From Plantactinospora alkalitolerans (GTDB lineage Bacteria > Actinomycetota > Actinomycetes > Mycobacteriales > Micromonosporaceae), in contig NZ_JADPUN010000076.1 of the NCBI RefSeq assembly GCF_015690345.1, positions 1 through 64,000 of the forward strand: DNA of 64,000 nucleotides. The letters are read 5' to 3'. The notes beneath the pieces are model-generated. The model was not told the DNA's origin, ran no database searches, and was given only the letters and a program-made list of their open reading frames with translations. Both the position numbers and the translations under genes were made by a program. Below, piece after piece: positions 26,809 to 36,132 of this stretch (position 1 is its first letter; every line of letters begins with the position of its first letter).

Positions 26809-29606
26809 CAGCTCTCCTCTCCGAGTCGGAGTACCTCGCCGAGGCGCATCCGACGGTTGATCACGTTTTCGATGCCCAGGGCGGCGGTCAGGGCGACCAG
26901 CACGAGTAGCGGTACGCCGAGGATCAGGTATGGATCGAGATGGGTCCGCGCGGGAATCCCGCCGGTGAAGCCGGACAGCCCGAGGGCGGGTCCGAGCAGT
27001 CGCGGCAGCGCGACCCCGACGAGTCCACCGGCGACCACGGCGACGCCGAGCAGCGGCACCAGCTCGTAGACCAGCAGTCCACGACCCTGTCGTCCGGACA
27101 GGCCCATCGTGCGCAGCCGGGAGAGCATCCGCCCCCGCCCCCGCGCCTCGGCGAGTACGGCGAACCCGACCGCGAGCAGCGCCAGGATGGTCGCCCCGGC
27201 GACCCCGGTGGAGAAGGTGAAGCTGAGCAGCCGGTTGACCCCGCTCTGTTCGAGGGTCTGCCGGTGTGCCTGCCAGGTGGTCACCACGGCCGGCGACGCC
27301 GGCCGTACCGAATCGGCCGGTCTCCCCAGGATCTTCGCCAGGTAGTCCCTGGCGCCGGCGCCGGCGGTGTCCCGCAGCGCGTCGGTGGGCAGGTCCTTAC
27401 CGGCGACGAGGAACTGGTTGGGGGCGATCGGCTGGAAGTCCGGGATCGGCAGGGACTGCCAGGGCAGCACCACGAACCGGCGGGCGTTGACGTCCAGCCC
27501 GGGGAAGCGGGCCACGACCCTGTTCACGGTGAACTGGTACCGGCGCCCCTGGACCTCGGTGACGGCATCGGTACCGACGTCGGCGGCGACGTCCGGCGAG
27601 ACGATCGCCGGGACCGGGCCGTCGATCCGGCCCGAGCGGGTCAGTTCGGGCGGAAGGGTGTACTCGACACCGCTCCGGGCGAGCACCCGGGCGAAGGTCG
27701 GACCGTCGACGACGACGATCTGGGCCTGCCCGAGGTCCCGGCCGCCGACCCCGGTCGGGGTACGGGAGAGCAGCGGCTGCCCGACGCCGACCGCGAGCGG
27801 GCTGACCGCGGTGACCCCGGGGAGCCCGGCCATCCGCTGCGCGGTCTCCGCCGTGGTGTACGACGCGGTCACCCGGGCGTCGGCGGCGACCTCCTGGTCG
27901 CTGACCAGGTCCCGGGTCTCGCCGATGGTGCTGGTCACGACGCTGGTGAAGACGCCGGTCGCGATCGCGATGACGAGTACGGCGAGCGGACCGACGGTTA
28001 CCGGCGCGCCCCGCCCGGCGCGGGCCAGGCCGATGAACGGCACGGCGGCCCGGGCCCGGCCGGCGAGGCGACCGATCTGACGCAGTGGCCACGGAACGAG
28101 CCGCAGAGCGATCAGCGCGGCGGCCACGGCCAGCAACACCGGCACGGAGACCAGGTACGGGTCGACCCCGCTGGCCTGGCTCAACCCCCGTCGTTGCAGC
28201 AGTACGACGCCCAGCACCGCGAGCAGCAGGAGCAGCAGCTCGGCGGTGAGCCGCCGGACCGACGAGCGCTGCCGTACCAGGTCCCGACGCTGGCTGATGA
28301 AGATCGTCCGGCGCTGTCTGAGCATTGCCAGCAGGGGGATGGCCAGCGTGGTGCCGGCGACCACCAGCGCCACGCCCAGCAGTTCGGCTCCGGCCGGCCG
28401 GCCGGGTGACAGCGTGCCGAGCAGCCAGCCGGCCAGGACGGCGGCCGGCAGGACGACGACCGTCTCGCGCAGGGACCGGGCGCCGATCTCGGAGACAGTG
28501 GCGCCACGCGCCCGGAGCAGGGTGAACTCCTCCCGGCGACGTTCGACGGCGAGCCCGGCGGCGAGCGTGACCAACCCGAGCAGGGTGGCCAGGATGCCGG
28601 CCTGCACCACGGCCAGCAGCGCCCGCACCGCGCGAAGCTGCGTGTCGAACCGCGCCAGTGAGTTGTCCAACCCGGTGGCCAGGACCAGCCCGCTCTCCGG
28701 AGGCGTACGGCGGGTGGACGCGATCGCGGTCATCAACGGGGCGATGGTCGAGGTCGTCAACTGCGCGGAGTCGACCCGGTAGCGCCACTCGAGGGCCACC
28801 GCCCCGACCTTCGTACCGGCGGTGGTCAACCCGGGGATGTCGGTCAGCAGCGTGGCCTTGTCGGTCATGCCGTCGGTCGGGTTCTGGCACGACGTCTCCG
28901 CGAGCCGGATCGGCTCCCAGGTCGGTGCGCCCGGGTCGATCGGCTCGTACACCCCGACGATCCGGACCATGGTCGATCCGCCGACGAAGCCGGTACCGGA
29001 CATCCTGAAGGCGGTGCCGACCGGCAGTCCGATCACGGACGACGCATCCGAGGAGATCGCGGCCTCGACCGCGTCGCCCTTGGACGCGGGCCACCGCCCG
29101 TGCACCATCCTGACCTCGTGCTCGGCGCCCGGCTGCGTCCGCAGCGACAGGACCGGCCGGCAGCTGCCGTTGAACGGCGGCTTGTCGCCCGAGAGACGTA
29201 CCGCCTCGGGGCCGACCTGGGCGGCGAACCACTGCTGGTCGATCAGCGCGGGCAGCGGCGCGGGCAACCGTTTCCGGTACGGGTCGAGCGCCGCCGCCCC
29301 CTCGCCCACGTCGGACGCCTGGAGCGTGCGCGGACGCACCACGTAGGTGACATCGCGCACCTGGTACGGCAGCGCGGCGACGTCGTTCCGCAGCCCCTCG
29401 TCGGCGAACTCGTTCGCCAGCCGTGGCGCGCCGGTGACCAGCAGCGACGCGACCAGGCCGAGCAGGCCCAGCAGGCCGAGGTATCCGGCGAACACCCGGA
29501 CCCGGCGCAGCGGTCCGGGCAGTCGTGCCGAGAACCCGCCGCCCGGTTCCGTCACCGGTCCACCCTTCCCCGCTCCCCGTTGCGCCACCGGCTCACCCTT
29601 CTCCAT
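26808..29606 (-). CDS. FtsX-like ABC permease B
   Basis: 932 aa from ATG 29606 (AGGA 8 nt upstream); a GTG at 29624 is possible. There is one N-terminal transmembrane helix (YLGLLGLLGLVASLLV), a large extracytoplasmic domain, then several helices in the middle and four near the C-terminus with a second large domain between them, the duplicated FtsX/MacB layout. The substrate is unknown; lipoprotein, peptide or lipid export is typical of the class. Its start region directly follows the 60-bp tandem repeats that separate it from permease A. Confidence 0.88.
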   Translation of the reverse strand: MEKGEPVAQRGAGKGGPVTEPGGGFSARLPGPLRRVRVFAGYLGLLGLLGLVASLLVTGAPRLANEFADEGLRNDVAALPYQVRDVTYVVRPRTLQASDVGEGAAALDPYRKRLPAPLPALIDQQWFAAQVGPEAVRLSGDKPPFNGSCRPVLSLRTQPGAEHEVRMVHGRWPASKGDAVEAAISSDASSVIGLPVGTAFRMSGTGFVGGSTMVRIVGVYEPIDPGAPTWEPIRLAETSCQNPTDGMTDKATLLTDIPGLTTAGTKVGAVALEWRYRVDSAQLTTSTIAPLMTAIASTRRTPPESGLVLATGLDNSLARFDTQLRAVRALLAVVQAGILATLLGLVTLAAGLAVERRREEFTLLRARGATVSEIGARSLRETVVVLPAAVLAGWLLGTLSPGRPAGAELLGVALVVAGTTLAIPLLAMLRQRRTIFISQRRDLVRQRSSVRRLTAELLLLLLAVLGVVLLQRRGLSQASGVDPYLVSVPVLLAVAAALIALRLVPWPLRQIGRLAGRARAAVPFIGLARAGRGAPVTVGPLAVLVIAIATGVFTSVVTSTIGETRDLVSDQEVAADARVTASYTTAETAQRMAGLPGVTAVSPLAVGVGQPLLSRTPTGVGGRDLGQAQIVVVDGPTFARVLARSGVEYTLPPELTRSGRIDGPVPAIVSPDVAADVGTDAVTEVQGRRYQFTVNRVVARFPGLDVNARRFVVLPWQSLPIPDFQPIAPNQFLVAGKDLPTDALRDTAGAGARDYLAKILGRPADSVRPASPAVVTTWQAHRQTLEQSGVNRLLSFTFSTGVAGATILALLAVGFAVLAEARGRGRMLSRLRTMGLSGRQGRGLLVYELVPLLGVAVVAGGLVGVALPRLLGPALGLSGFTGGIPARTHLDPYLILGVPLLVLVALTAALGIENVINRRMRLGEVLRLGEES

Positions 29607-29640
29607 CCCGTGTTTCCTGCTCACCGGTCTACGCTTTTCG

Positions 29641-29804
29641 TTCGCGACTGCGGGGCTCGCAGACCCGGCTCACTCCTCGCGCTCGCGGGTCTGGCTTTCG
29701 TTCGCGACTGCGGGGCTCGCAGACCCGGCTCACTCCTCGCGCTCGCGGGTCTGGCTTTCGTTCGCGACTGCGGGGCTCGCAGACCCGGCTCACTCCTCGC
29801 GCTC
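29641..29804. repeat. 60-bp exact tandem repeat (2.7 copies)
   Basis: Copies at 29641-29700 and 29701-29760 are identical over 60 bp, and a third runs 44 bp to 29804. It fills the gap between the two permease genes. Read on the minus strand, each unit contains GCGAGGAGTGAG, which resembles a ribosome binding site with a stop. The first unit begins right at the stop of permease A. Confidence 0.95.
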
Positions 29805-32800
29805 ACCGGTCCTCCCCGATTCGGAGTTGGGCCGCCGTCAGCCGCTGCCGAACGGTGGCGGCGGTCAGGCCGCTCAGTCCGAGGGCGACCAGGAGCAGCA
29901 GCACGGCGGTCCCGCCGACCGGCAGCCAGGTGATGTCCAGCAGCGGTGCCGGCACCGGCCGCTCCGCCGACGGAGTGAGGATCACCAGCGGTGCCATGGT
30001 GGCGGCGACGGCGATTCCCACGCCCAGGCCGACGAGCACGCCGATGCCGGCGAGGAATCCCTGCTCGACGATCAGGGACCGGGCCAGCAGCCGGGGTCCG
30101 GCGCCGAGGGTGTGCAGCACGGCCAGCTCGGTGACCCGGCGCCGGGCGGTGGCCCGGACATCCACCATGATGCCGACCGCGGCGAGCAGGAGCGCGCCGA
30201 GTGCCGCCGCGAACAGGGCGGCCCGGGCGCCGACTCCGTACGGGTCGCTGCCCGATCGGCCGGCGATCGCCTTCCGGTCGGCGACCTGTAGACCACCGAG
30301 TGCCTCCGCCGCCTCGGCCGTCGCCTCGTGCCCGCCGGGGCTGGTGTTCAGCCACCATTCCTGGGTGGCCGGGATGATGCCGTACTGGTGGAACAGTTGG
30401 GTGCTGAGCGAGGGGAGGTCGACCAGCAGCGCCGCCGCCTCCGAACCACCGGGTACGGCGGCGACGGTGCCGGTGACGGTGATGTCCACGCTGGCACCGG
30501 CGAGCACCAGCCGGGTGCTCTGGCCGACCGCCAGGCGGAGCGCCGACAGCGCCTCGGGGGTGGCCACGATCGGCACCTGGCCCTGCGCCGGCATCCGGGC
30601 GACCGCGAACTGGATCGGGGAGTTGCTGGGGAAGAACCGGCCGCTTCCCAGCGGGAACTCGTAGCGGACCGCCAGCGCGTCGTCGCGCAGCGGCATCAAC
30701 GGGCCGGGTTGCACCCGGTCGACCGTCCGCCACTGCCCGCCGTCGGCGAGCGGTACCGGCGTACCGGCACCCTGGGCGGGCGCGGCACGCAGGTCGGCCA
30801 GGCGCCAGTCGACGCCGTGTCCGGGCGGTCCCAGGGTGTCCACCAGGAAGCCGGACAGCCGGGCCGGGGCGGCTACTCCGGCCAAATCCACGTCGAATCG
30901 CAGCGACCTACCGTCGCTGCTGGCGCCGAGGGCGATCCGGCGGTGACCGCCGCCCGGTTCGACGAAGACGGCGCTGGTGCGTACCGCCGATGACGAGTAC
31001 TCCCCGAAGTTGGTGGTGGTGATCCGACCGGTGAGCCGGCGGGTTCCGGCCGGCAGTTCGGTCAACGGAGCGGTGATCCGGTCCGCCGTCATGTCGTCGA
31101 AGATCGCGCTCGGGCTGCCGTCGACCAGATCATCGCGGAACTGGACGACCTGGCTGGCCTGGGCGGCGTCCAGGGCGATCATCGAGCCCGGCAGGCCCTC
31201 CACGCCGAGCCGGGGGCTTTCCCGCCAGGCCGGCAGCACCTGCGGCTTACCCGGCAGCCCGGCGAGCTGCCCCGCCCGCGCCGATGGTGCCTCGCGGTTC
31301 GCCTCGACGAGCCGTAGGTCGGCGCCGACCTGGTGGTTGGCCTGGTCGGTCAGGGAGCGTTCCGAGGTGGCGGCCAGGCACCAGGCGAGGGTGCTCACCG
31401 CCACCGCGAGGGCGAGCAGGAGTACCGGGCCGGCGTGCGGTCGCCGACCGGCCTGCCACATTCCGAGCATGGTGCCGGTCCAGGACCTGCGGTCGACGTA
31501 CCGCTCGGCCAGCCGGGCCATCGGCGGCAGCCCGCGCAGCGCGAGGACCGCACCGGCGAGTACGCCGACCGTCGGGGCCGCCGCCAGCAGCGGGTCGATG
31601 CCGAGGGTGTCGGTGCCGGCACCGGCGACCGGCGAGGAGTACTGCCGCAGTTGCAGCCAGCCCAGAACCGCCAGCACGATCAGCGCCAGGTCGAGCCCGG
31701 CCCGCTGGGCGATCGTCCGACGGCTCGGGCGGGACCGGCTGGCCATTTCGCTGACGTAGCTGTCACCCTGGCGCAGCGCCGGGCCGAGCATCGCCAGCGC
31801 ACAGCCCGCCGCCGCCACCCCGGCGACCAGCCAGGTCAGCGCGTCGAGCCGGGGACTCAGGTGCAGTGCGGCCGCCAGCATCGGAATGCGGTCGGCGAGC
31901 CGGATCACCTCGGTGGCGAGCACCGGCGAGATCACCGCGGCCGGCAGGACGACGAGCAGCGCCTCCCGGGCGGCCAGCCCGGTGACCTGTCCACGCCCGG
32001 CGCCCCGGGCCCGGAGCAGTGCCGTCTCCCCACGGCGCTGCTCGCCGAGCAGCAGCGCCACCAGCAGCAGGGCGTACCCGCCGAGCACCACGACGAGCAG
32101 CATCGGGGTGACCAGGGCCGACCGGCCGACCAGATCGGCGCGTCCGAGCCGCTGCACCAGCTCGTCGAGTCCGGTGGTGACCAGGCCGGATGTGCCGAGT
32201 CCGGTTTCCGCCGGCAGGGTGGTGCTGGCCTGGTCGGCCGACCTGCCCAACCGGGTCAGCGCGGTCATGGGCATCCCGGCCAGGTCGGGCTCCACCAGCC
32301 AGGCGGCGGACGAGTTGGCGATGAAACTGGTCAGGAAGTCGGCCCGGTCGACGACCAGCGGGCCGTAGGTCGCGGACCCCGTTCCGACCCCTGTGAGTAC
32401 GTCGGGAACGAGCCGCCAGTACGCGTCCCGCACGTCGTGGGGCTTCCAGATGCCCGCCACGGTGACCTCGGTGACCCGGTCGGTGACCCGGTCGGTGATC
32501 GGGATGGCGTCGCCGACCCGTACGCCGAGGATCTTCGCGACCGGCTCGGCGAGCGCGGTCTGCATCTGCCGGCCGCCCGGACGCGGCCATTCGCCGGAGG
32601 TGAGCTGGGCGTGTTCGGCGAGTTCGTCGAGGTACACCACCGAGGCGAAGACCACGCCCTGGGCGTCCGGAACCGCGTCGCCGGTCCGGCCGGAGAGTTG
32701 CCGACCGGCGGCGTACCCGGCTCCGACGACGGTGGCGGGAACTCCGGCGAAGCCGTCGGCGAACCGGGCCCGTACCGCCCCGTCCCGCTTGGTGAGTTCG

Positions 32801-33006
32801 TCCTGTGACCCGCCGGCGGTGCCGCGTACCAGGAGTGACCGCTCCTCGGGGGAGGCGGAGGCGACCGCGCTCTGCGCGCCGGAGTCGATCACCTGCCGGC
32901 TGTAGTTGGCGAGGCCGGTGAGCAGGGCGGTGGCGATCAGGGTCGCCCCGGTCGCCGCGAGGAGCAGACTCTTCGCCCCTCGGGCGCGCCGCAACACCAA
33001 CCTCAT
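29803..33006 (-). CDS. FtsX-like ABC permease A
   Basis: 1067 aa from ATG 33006, the first gene of the operon. The N-terminus (LVLRRARGAKSLLLAATGAT) leads into a transmembrane helix. A large external domain follows, then a block of helices near residues 300-560 with several in succession, a second external domain, and three C-terminal helices (ARAALFAAALGALLLAAVGI and later). This is the same duplicated FtsX design as permease B, but the two are not close in sequence. Together they probably form the membrane part of one exporter. Confidence 0.88.
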   Translation of the reverse strand: MRLVLRRARGAKSLLLAATGATLIATALLTGLANYSRQVIDSGAQSAVASASPEERSLLVRGTAGGSQDELTKRDGAVRARFADGFAGVPATVVGAGYAAGRQLSGRTGDAVPDAQGVVFASVVYLDELAEHAQLTSGEWPRPGGRQMQTALAEPVAKILGVRVGDAIPITDRVTDRVTEVTVAGIWKPHDVRDAYWRLVPDVLTGVGTGSATYGPLVVDRADFLTSFIANSSAAWLVEPDLAGMPMTALTRLGRSADQASTTLPAETGLGTSGLVTTGLDELVQRLGRADLVGRSALVTPMLLVVVLGGYALLLVALLLGEQRRGETALLRARGAGRGQVTGLAAREALLVVLPAAVISPVLATEVIRLADRIPMLAAALHLSPRLDALTWLVAGVAAAGCALAMLGPALRQGDSYVSEMASRSRPSRRTIAQRAGLDLALIVLAVLGWLQLRQYSSPVAGAGTDTLGIDPLLAAAPTVGVLAGAVLALRGLPPMARLAERYVDRRSWTGTMLGMWQAGRRPHAGPVLLLALAVAVSTLAWCLAATSERSLTDQANHQVGADLRLVEANREAPSARAGQLAGLPGKPQVLPAWRESPRLGVEGLPGSMIALDAAQASQVVQFRDDLVDGSPSAIFDDMTADRITAPLTELPAGTRRLTGRITTTNFGEYSSSAVRTSAVFVEPGGGHRRIALGASSDGRSLRFDVDLAGVAAPARLSGFLVDTLGPPGHGVDWRLADLRAAPAQGAGTPVPLADGGQWRTVDRVQPGPLMPLRDDALAVRYEFPLGSGRFFPSNSPIQFAVARMPAQGQVPIVATPEALSALRLAVGQSTRLVLAGASVDITVTGTVAAVPGGSEAAALLVDLPSLSTQLFHQYGIIPATQEWWLNTSPGGHEATAEAAEALGGLQVADRKAIAGRSGSDPYGVGARAALFAAALGALLLAAVGIMVDVRATARRRVTELAVLHTLGAGPRLLARSLIVEQGFLAGIGVLVGLGVGIAVAATMAPLVILTPSAERPVPAPLLDITWLPVGGTAVLLLLVALGLSGLTAATVRQRLTAAQLRIGEDR

Positions 33007-33392
33007 CGTTCTGTGTCTCCCCCATGGCGAGAAGGGCGGCGTGGGTCGTCGCCCCTTCTGGCTGGCGAAGCGCCCGAGGGTGAGCGAAAGGTTGGCCTGC
33101 CTGACTGTGATCTGTCAGACAGACAGCTTCGTGATCCGTTGCTGATGCAATCGAGACCAATTCGTTATGGAACGGCATGGACGGCCCGCGGAATGCGGCC
33201 CGGCTGCTCGCCTGGCTCCTCCCGTGGAGCGGGTCTGCCCGGCCCGGCCCGGCGACAATGCCCCTCGACCACCGCCACGACGACGGCCGGCGGCCGTCCG
33301 GGGTCGTACCCGAAAAGCCGCCGGCCGTCGTCGTTCGATCGGTCCGTCAGGACGACCGCCGAGCGCCTCAGGGGTCGGCTCGGCGGCGTGGG
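33007..33392. other. Gene-less region upstream of the ABC operon
   Basis: No supported gene. It should hold the promoter of permease A (minus strand) and contains the long hairpin at 33277-33334. A small dyad CTGTCTGTCTGACAG lies near 33110 on the minus strand. Confidence 0.5.
33277..33334 (-). terminator. Hairpin with 17-bp perfect arms
   Basis: ACGACGACGGCCGGCGG (33277-33293) and its exact complement (33318-33334) flank a 24-nt loop. It lies 59 nt after the stop of the small Asp-rich repeat protein, so it probably terminates that transcript. Confidence 0.65.
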
Positions 33393-33641
33393 TCAGCTGA
33401 GGGGCGGGTGCCCGCCGTCGCCGTCCACCACCTCGTCCGGCGTGCCATCCTCGTTGGAGTCGACCATCGTGATGTCCACCTTGCCGTCACCGTCGGTGTC
33501 GAACTGGAAAAGATCGGCCTTGCCGTCACCGTCGGTGTCCACCACCCAGACATCGGTCTTGCCGTCGTTGTTGGTGTCCGCCCGGAGCAGCTCGATCCGT
33601 TCGTCACCGCGCGTGTCGACGGTCTCCTGCGACTCGCTCAT
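33393..33641 (-). CDS. Small DxDxDG-repeat (EF-hand-like) protein, no signal peptide
   Basis: 82 aa from ATG 33641, with GGAAGGG upstream. Four 13-residue repeats run from about residue 22: DTNNDGKTDVWVV, DTDGDGKADLFQF, DTDGDGKVDITMV and DSNEDGTPDEVV. Each has the spacing of a calcium-binding loop, as in dockerin or thrombospondin type 3 repeats. No export signal or membrane segment is visible. The strictly even 13-residue period suggests a stacked solenoid rather than paired EF-hands (inference). It is related to the next gene upstream. Confidence 0.85.
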   Translation of the reverse strand: MSESQETVDTRGDERIELLRADTNNDGKTDVWVVDTDGDGKADLFQFDTDGDGKVDITMVDSNEDGTPDEVVDGDGGHPPLS

Positions 33642-33848
33642 CTGTTGCCCTTCCGTCAGCTGAAGTACTGGCCACGCCGGAACACGCGATCTCCGTGCCG
33701 CCCGGACGCCCACGGGCGCGTCCCGGACACGCATTCCTGACTGTGCCATCCCCCACTACCCCGGCGCGGCCCCGAACATGCCGAGGCCGGCTTCGGACGG
33801 GTCGAACGACACCGTCCGGGGCGAGGAACGCGGCGTGCGGCCGGGTGG

Positions 33849-34478
33849 TCAGTTCGTGACGTACGGGTTGGTGTCCCGGTCGTGGTAGTTGGCCTGGTCC
33901 ACCGTTCCGTCGTGGTCGGTGTCCACCAGGAGCTGGTCCGCCTTGCCGTCCTCGTCGAGATCCGTCCTGATCTGGTCCGGATGCCCGTCGTGGTCGGAAT
34001 CGGTCAGCCAGGTGTCCGTCCGGCCGTCGAAGTCGGCGTCGGCGACCACCTGGTCCACGATGCCGTCGCGGTTCGTGTCGGTGACGATCGAGTCGATCCG
34101 GCCGTCCGAGTTCGCGTCCTCCAGCACCCGGTCGACCTGACCGTCCAGATTGGAGTCCTGCTCGACGGTGTCCAGCCGGCCGTCCCAGTCGGTGTCCTGG
34201 TAGGTGACGTCCGCCACCCGGTCGCCGTTCACGTCGAACTGCAACATGTCGGCGTAGCCGTCGCCGTCGATGTCCCTGGCCACCTCGGTCGTTCCGTCGG
34301 CGTAGGTCGTGACGACGGACGTGGCCGCGGGCGGCTCGTACAGTTCGAGCTGCTCGGGCGCGAGCGGATCCGCGCCGAGCCCCAACGCCGGCCCGGCGTC
34401 CAGCTGGTCGTCGACCCCGGGCAAGTCCTGCTCCGGAAGATCGTCACCCAGCAGACCGGGTTCACCGTCGTAACTCAT
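33849..34478 (-). CDS. DxDxDG-repeat (EF-hand-like) protein, ten repeats, no signal peptide
   Basis: 209 aa from ATG 34478, with GGGGAGG upstream. After an acidic Pro/Leu/Asp head of about 50 residues there are about ten loops of the type DxDxDGxxD (DIDGDGYAD, DTDWDGRLD, DANSDGRID, DTNRDGIVD, DADFDGRTD, DLDEDGKAD and others), 11-13 residues apart. The chain is very acidic. Calcium binding is likely from the motif, but no export signal is seen. It is a longer paralog of the 82-aa protein that follows it in the same direction. Confidence 0.85.
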   Translation of the reverse strand: MSYDGEPGLLGDDLPEQDLPGVDDQLDAGPALGLGADPLAPEQLELYEPPAATSVVTTYADGTTEVARDIDGDGYADMLQFDVNGDRVADVTYQDTDWDGRLDTVEQDSNLDGQVDRVLEDANSDGRIDSIVTDTNRDGIVDQVVADADFDGRTDTWLTDSDHDGHPDQIRTDLDEDGKADQLLVDTDHDGTVDQANYHDRDTNPYVTN

Positions 34479-34574
34479 GTCGTACCTCCCCGGGTGTCGC
34501 TGCGGTCCGGCGAACCCGCCGGCACCACAGCAACGCTAGGGGTACGGCGCCGTCGCCGACTCCCGGAAATGTGC

Positions 34575-34602
34575 CACTCTGACCCCGGCCGGGGCCAGAG
34601 TG
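34575..34602 (-). terminator. 28-bp near-perfect palindrome after the binding-protein gene
   Basis: CACTCTGACCCCGG and CCGGGGCCAGAGTG match with one mismatch and no loop. It directly abuts the stop codon of the substrate-binding lipoprotein. Confidence 0.7.
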
Positions 34603-35961
34603 TCACTCCTGCAGGCTGATCCCGGCAGCGGCGAGCGCCTCGATGACCTTCGCCGACTCACCGAAACCGATGATCAGGACGGCATCCGCGCCGAACTGCT
34701 TGATCTCCTGCGCCCCGGAGCTGAAGTTGACCGGCGGCGAGTCGGGGTTGGGCGGCGGGTCGTAGCTGAACAGCCGGACCTGTTCCGAGCCGTGTCCGGC
34801 GCGTTCCAACTCGGCCCGGACGTTGCCCTGCAGGCCCTCGCCGTACGAGTCCTTCCGGGCGACCAGCGCGATCCGGCGCGGTCCGTCCCGGAGGATCATG
34901 TCGGCGAGTGCCCGACCCTGGAGGATGTCCGACGGGGCGGTACGGAAGTACAACCCCTTGTCGTCGATGGTGCTGAGTCCGGCGTCGGTGTTGCTCGGGG
35001 AGAAGAGCACCAGGCCGGCGGCCACCACGTCGGGAAGGACCGCCCGCGAGATGCCGGAGGCCCCCGCGCCGATGATGACGTGCACGCCCGCCCTGACGTG
35101 CTGCGCAACGGTCGCCTTCGCGGTGTTCGGGTTCGTCCCGTCGTCGCCGTCGACCCAGACCACGTCCTTGCCGAGTACGCCGCTGGCACCGTTGATCTCG
35201 CTGATCGCCAGTGCGACGCCCGCGGCCATCGGCGGGTAGGCCAGCGCCAGGTCACCCGTGCGGGGCAACAGCCCGCCGAGCTTCAGCGGTGCACCGCTGC
35301 TCTGCTCGACGGCCTTGGTCTGCTTCTTGCCGGCCGGCGGCCGCTTCACGCTGGCGGAGGACTCGTCACCGGCACCGAGGAACTCGGTCTTGCCGTCGTC
35401 GAGCTGCTCGTCGCTGCCGAAGTGCAGGGTCGCGTAGCTCGCGGTCGACGGCTCACCGATGTCGGTGAACCCACCCCGGCTGAGCGAAACCCCCCGGTAG
35501 GCGATGTCCGTGCCATCCCGGGCCAGTTCCAGGCATGCCGCGATCGAGTCGCACCGCTCCCCGCCCGTGGTGACCCCGATGATCTGCTTCGCGATCTCGG
35601 CGGGTTCGGTCGAGCCGGCGAGCTGCGCGGCGAGCGCGCTGATCGCGACCGCGTCGTACGACTCGGCGGAGTAGAGGAAGTCGGAGAGCTTCGGGTTCAG
35701 CTTCCGCAGCCGGTTCTTGAAGTCCTCGGACAGCGGGGTGAGTGGCGTCGTGCCCTTCATTCCCTTGAGCAGCCCGGCCTTCTGGTCGAACTCCGCAACG
35801 AACGAGTTCTGCATGTTGCCGTCTGTGCCGTAGAGGCGTACCTGGGTCGGCTGAGGCTGCGCGGCCTCGCCCTCGCCATCCGAACCGCAGCCGGCAAGCA
35901 GCAGCGCGGCACAGGCGGCGGCGGTCAGAGCGGCGCGGCGTGGGCCGCGTGATACGAGCAT
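34603..35961 (-). CDS. Circularly permuted branched-chain-amino-acid-type substrate-binding lipoprotein
   Basis: 452 aa from ATG 35961, with GGAGGAAGGA upstream. A lipobox (LLLAGC, Cys25) marks a membrane-anchored lipoprotein. The parts are in swapped order. Residues 39-187 (VRLYGTDGNMQNSF, GMKGTTP, FLYSAESYDAV, GVTTGGERCDS) are what normally forms the C-terminal section of a LivJ-type binding protein. Residues 223-452 (LKLGGLLPRTGDLALAYPP, EINGASGVLGKDV, YFRTAPSDILQGRALA, ADAVLIIGFGESAKVIEAL) are the normal N-terminal lobe and the start of the second lobe. A charged linker (188-222) joins the old ends. The total length is normal, so this looks like a true circular permutation and not a broken gene. 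No permease or ATPase adjoins. Confidence 0.85.
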   Translation of the reverse strand: MLVSRGPRRAALTAAACAALLLAGCGSDGEGEAAQPQPTQVRLYGTDGNMQNSFVAEFDQKAGLLKGMKGTTPLTPLSEDFKNRLRKLNPKLSDFLYSAESYDAVAISALAAQLAGSTEPAEIAKQIIGVTTGGERCDSIAACLELARDGTDIAYRGVSLSRGGFTDIGEPSTASYATLHFGSDEQLDDGKTEFLGAGDESSASVKRPPAGKKQTKAVEQSSGAPLKLGGLLPRTGDLALAYPPMAAGVALAISEINGASGVLGKDVVWVDGDDGTNPNTAKATVAQHVRAGVHVIIGAGASGISRAVLPDVVAAGLVLFSPSNTDAGLSTIDDKGLYFRTAPSDILQGRALADMILRDGPRRIALVARKDSYGEGLQGNVRAELERAGHGSEQVRLFSYDPPPNPDSPPVNFSSGAQEIKQFGADAVLIIGFGESAKVIEALAAAGISLQE

Positions 35962-36119
35962 TGGGTCGTCCTTCCTCCCCGGAGATCCGCTGCGCACATT
36001 AGCGTGCCTGCCTCCGGAACCGTGCCTGCGGTCGAATGCCAACCCGTCGGGGGCTGGCATTATCATCCGAGATAGGTGCTGGTCGGGCGGTTTGTCGGAC
36101 ACGGCTTGACCTGGCGGCA

Positions 36120-36125
36120 TACCCT
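36120..36125 (+). promoter_or_regulatory. -10 box for a leaderless small gene
   Basis: TACCCT ends 7 nt before the GTG at 36133, with no Shine-Dalgarno, matching the leaderless pattern seen at other genes here. Confidence 0.4.
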
Positions 36126-36132
36126 TCCGCAC

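Noticed and set aside
29621..30733. Minus-strand frame through the 60-bp repeats with SARSEPGLRAPQSRTK repeats
   Set aside because: It overlaps permease A out of frame and has no start signal; the repeat period simply keeps the frame open.
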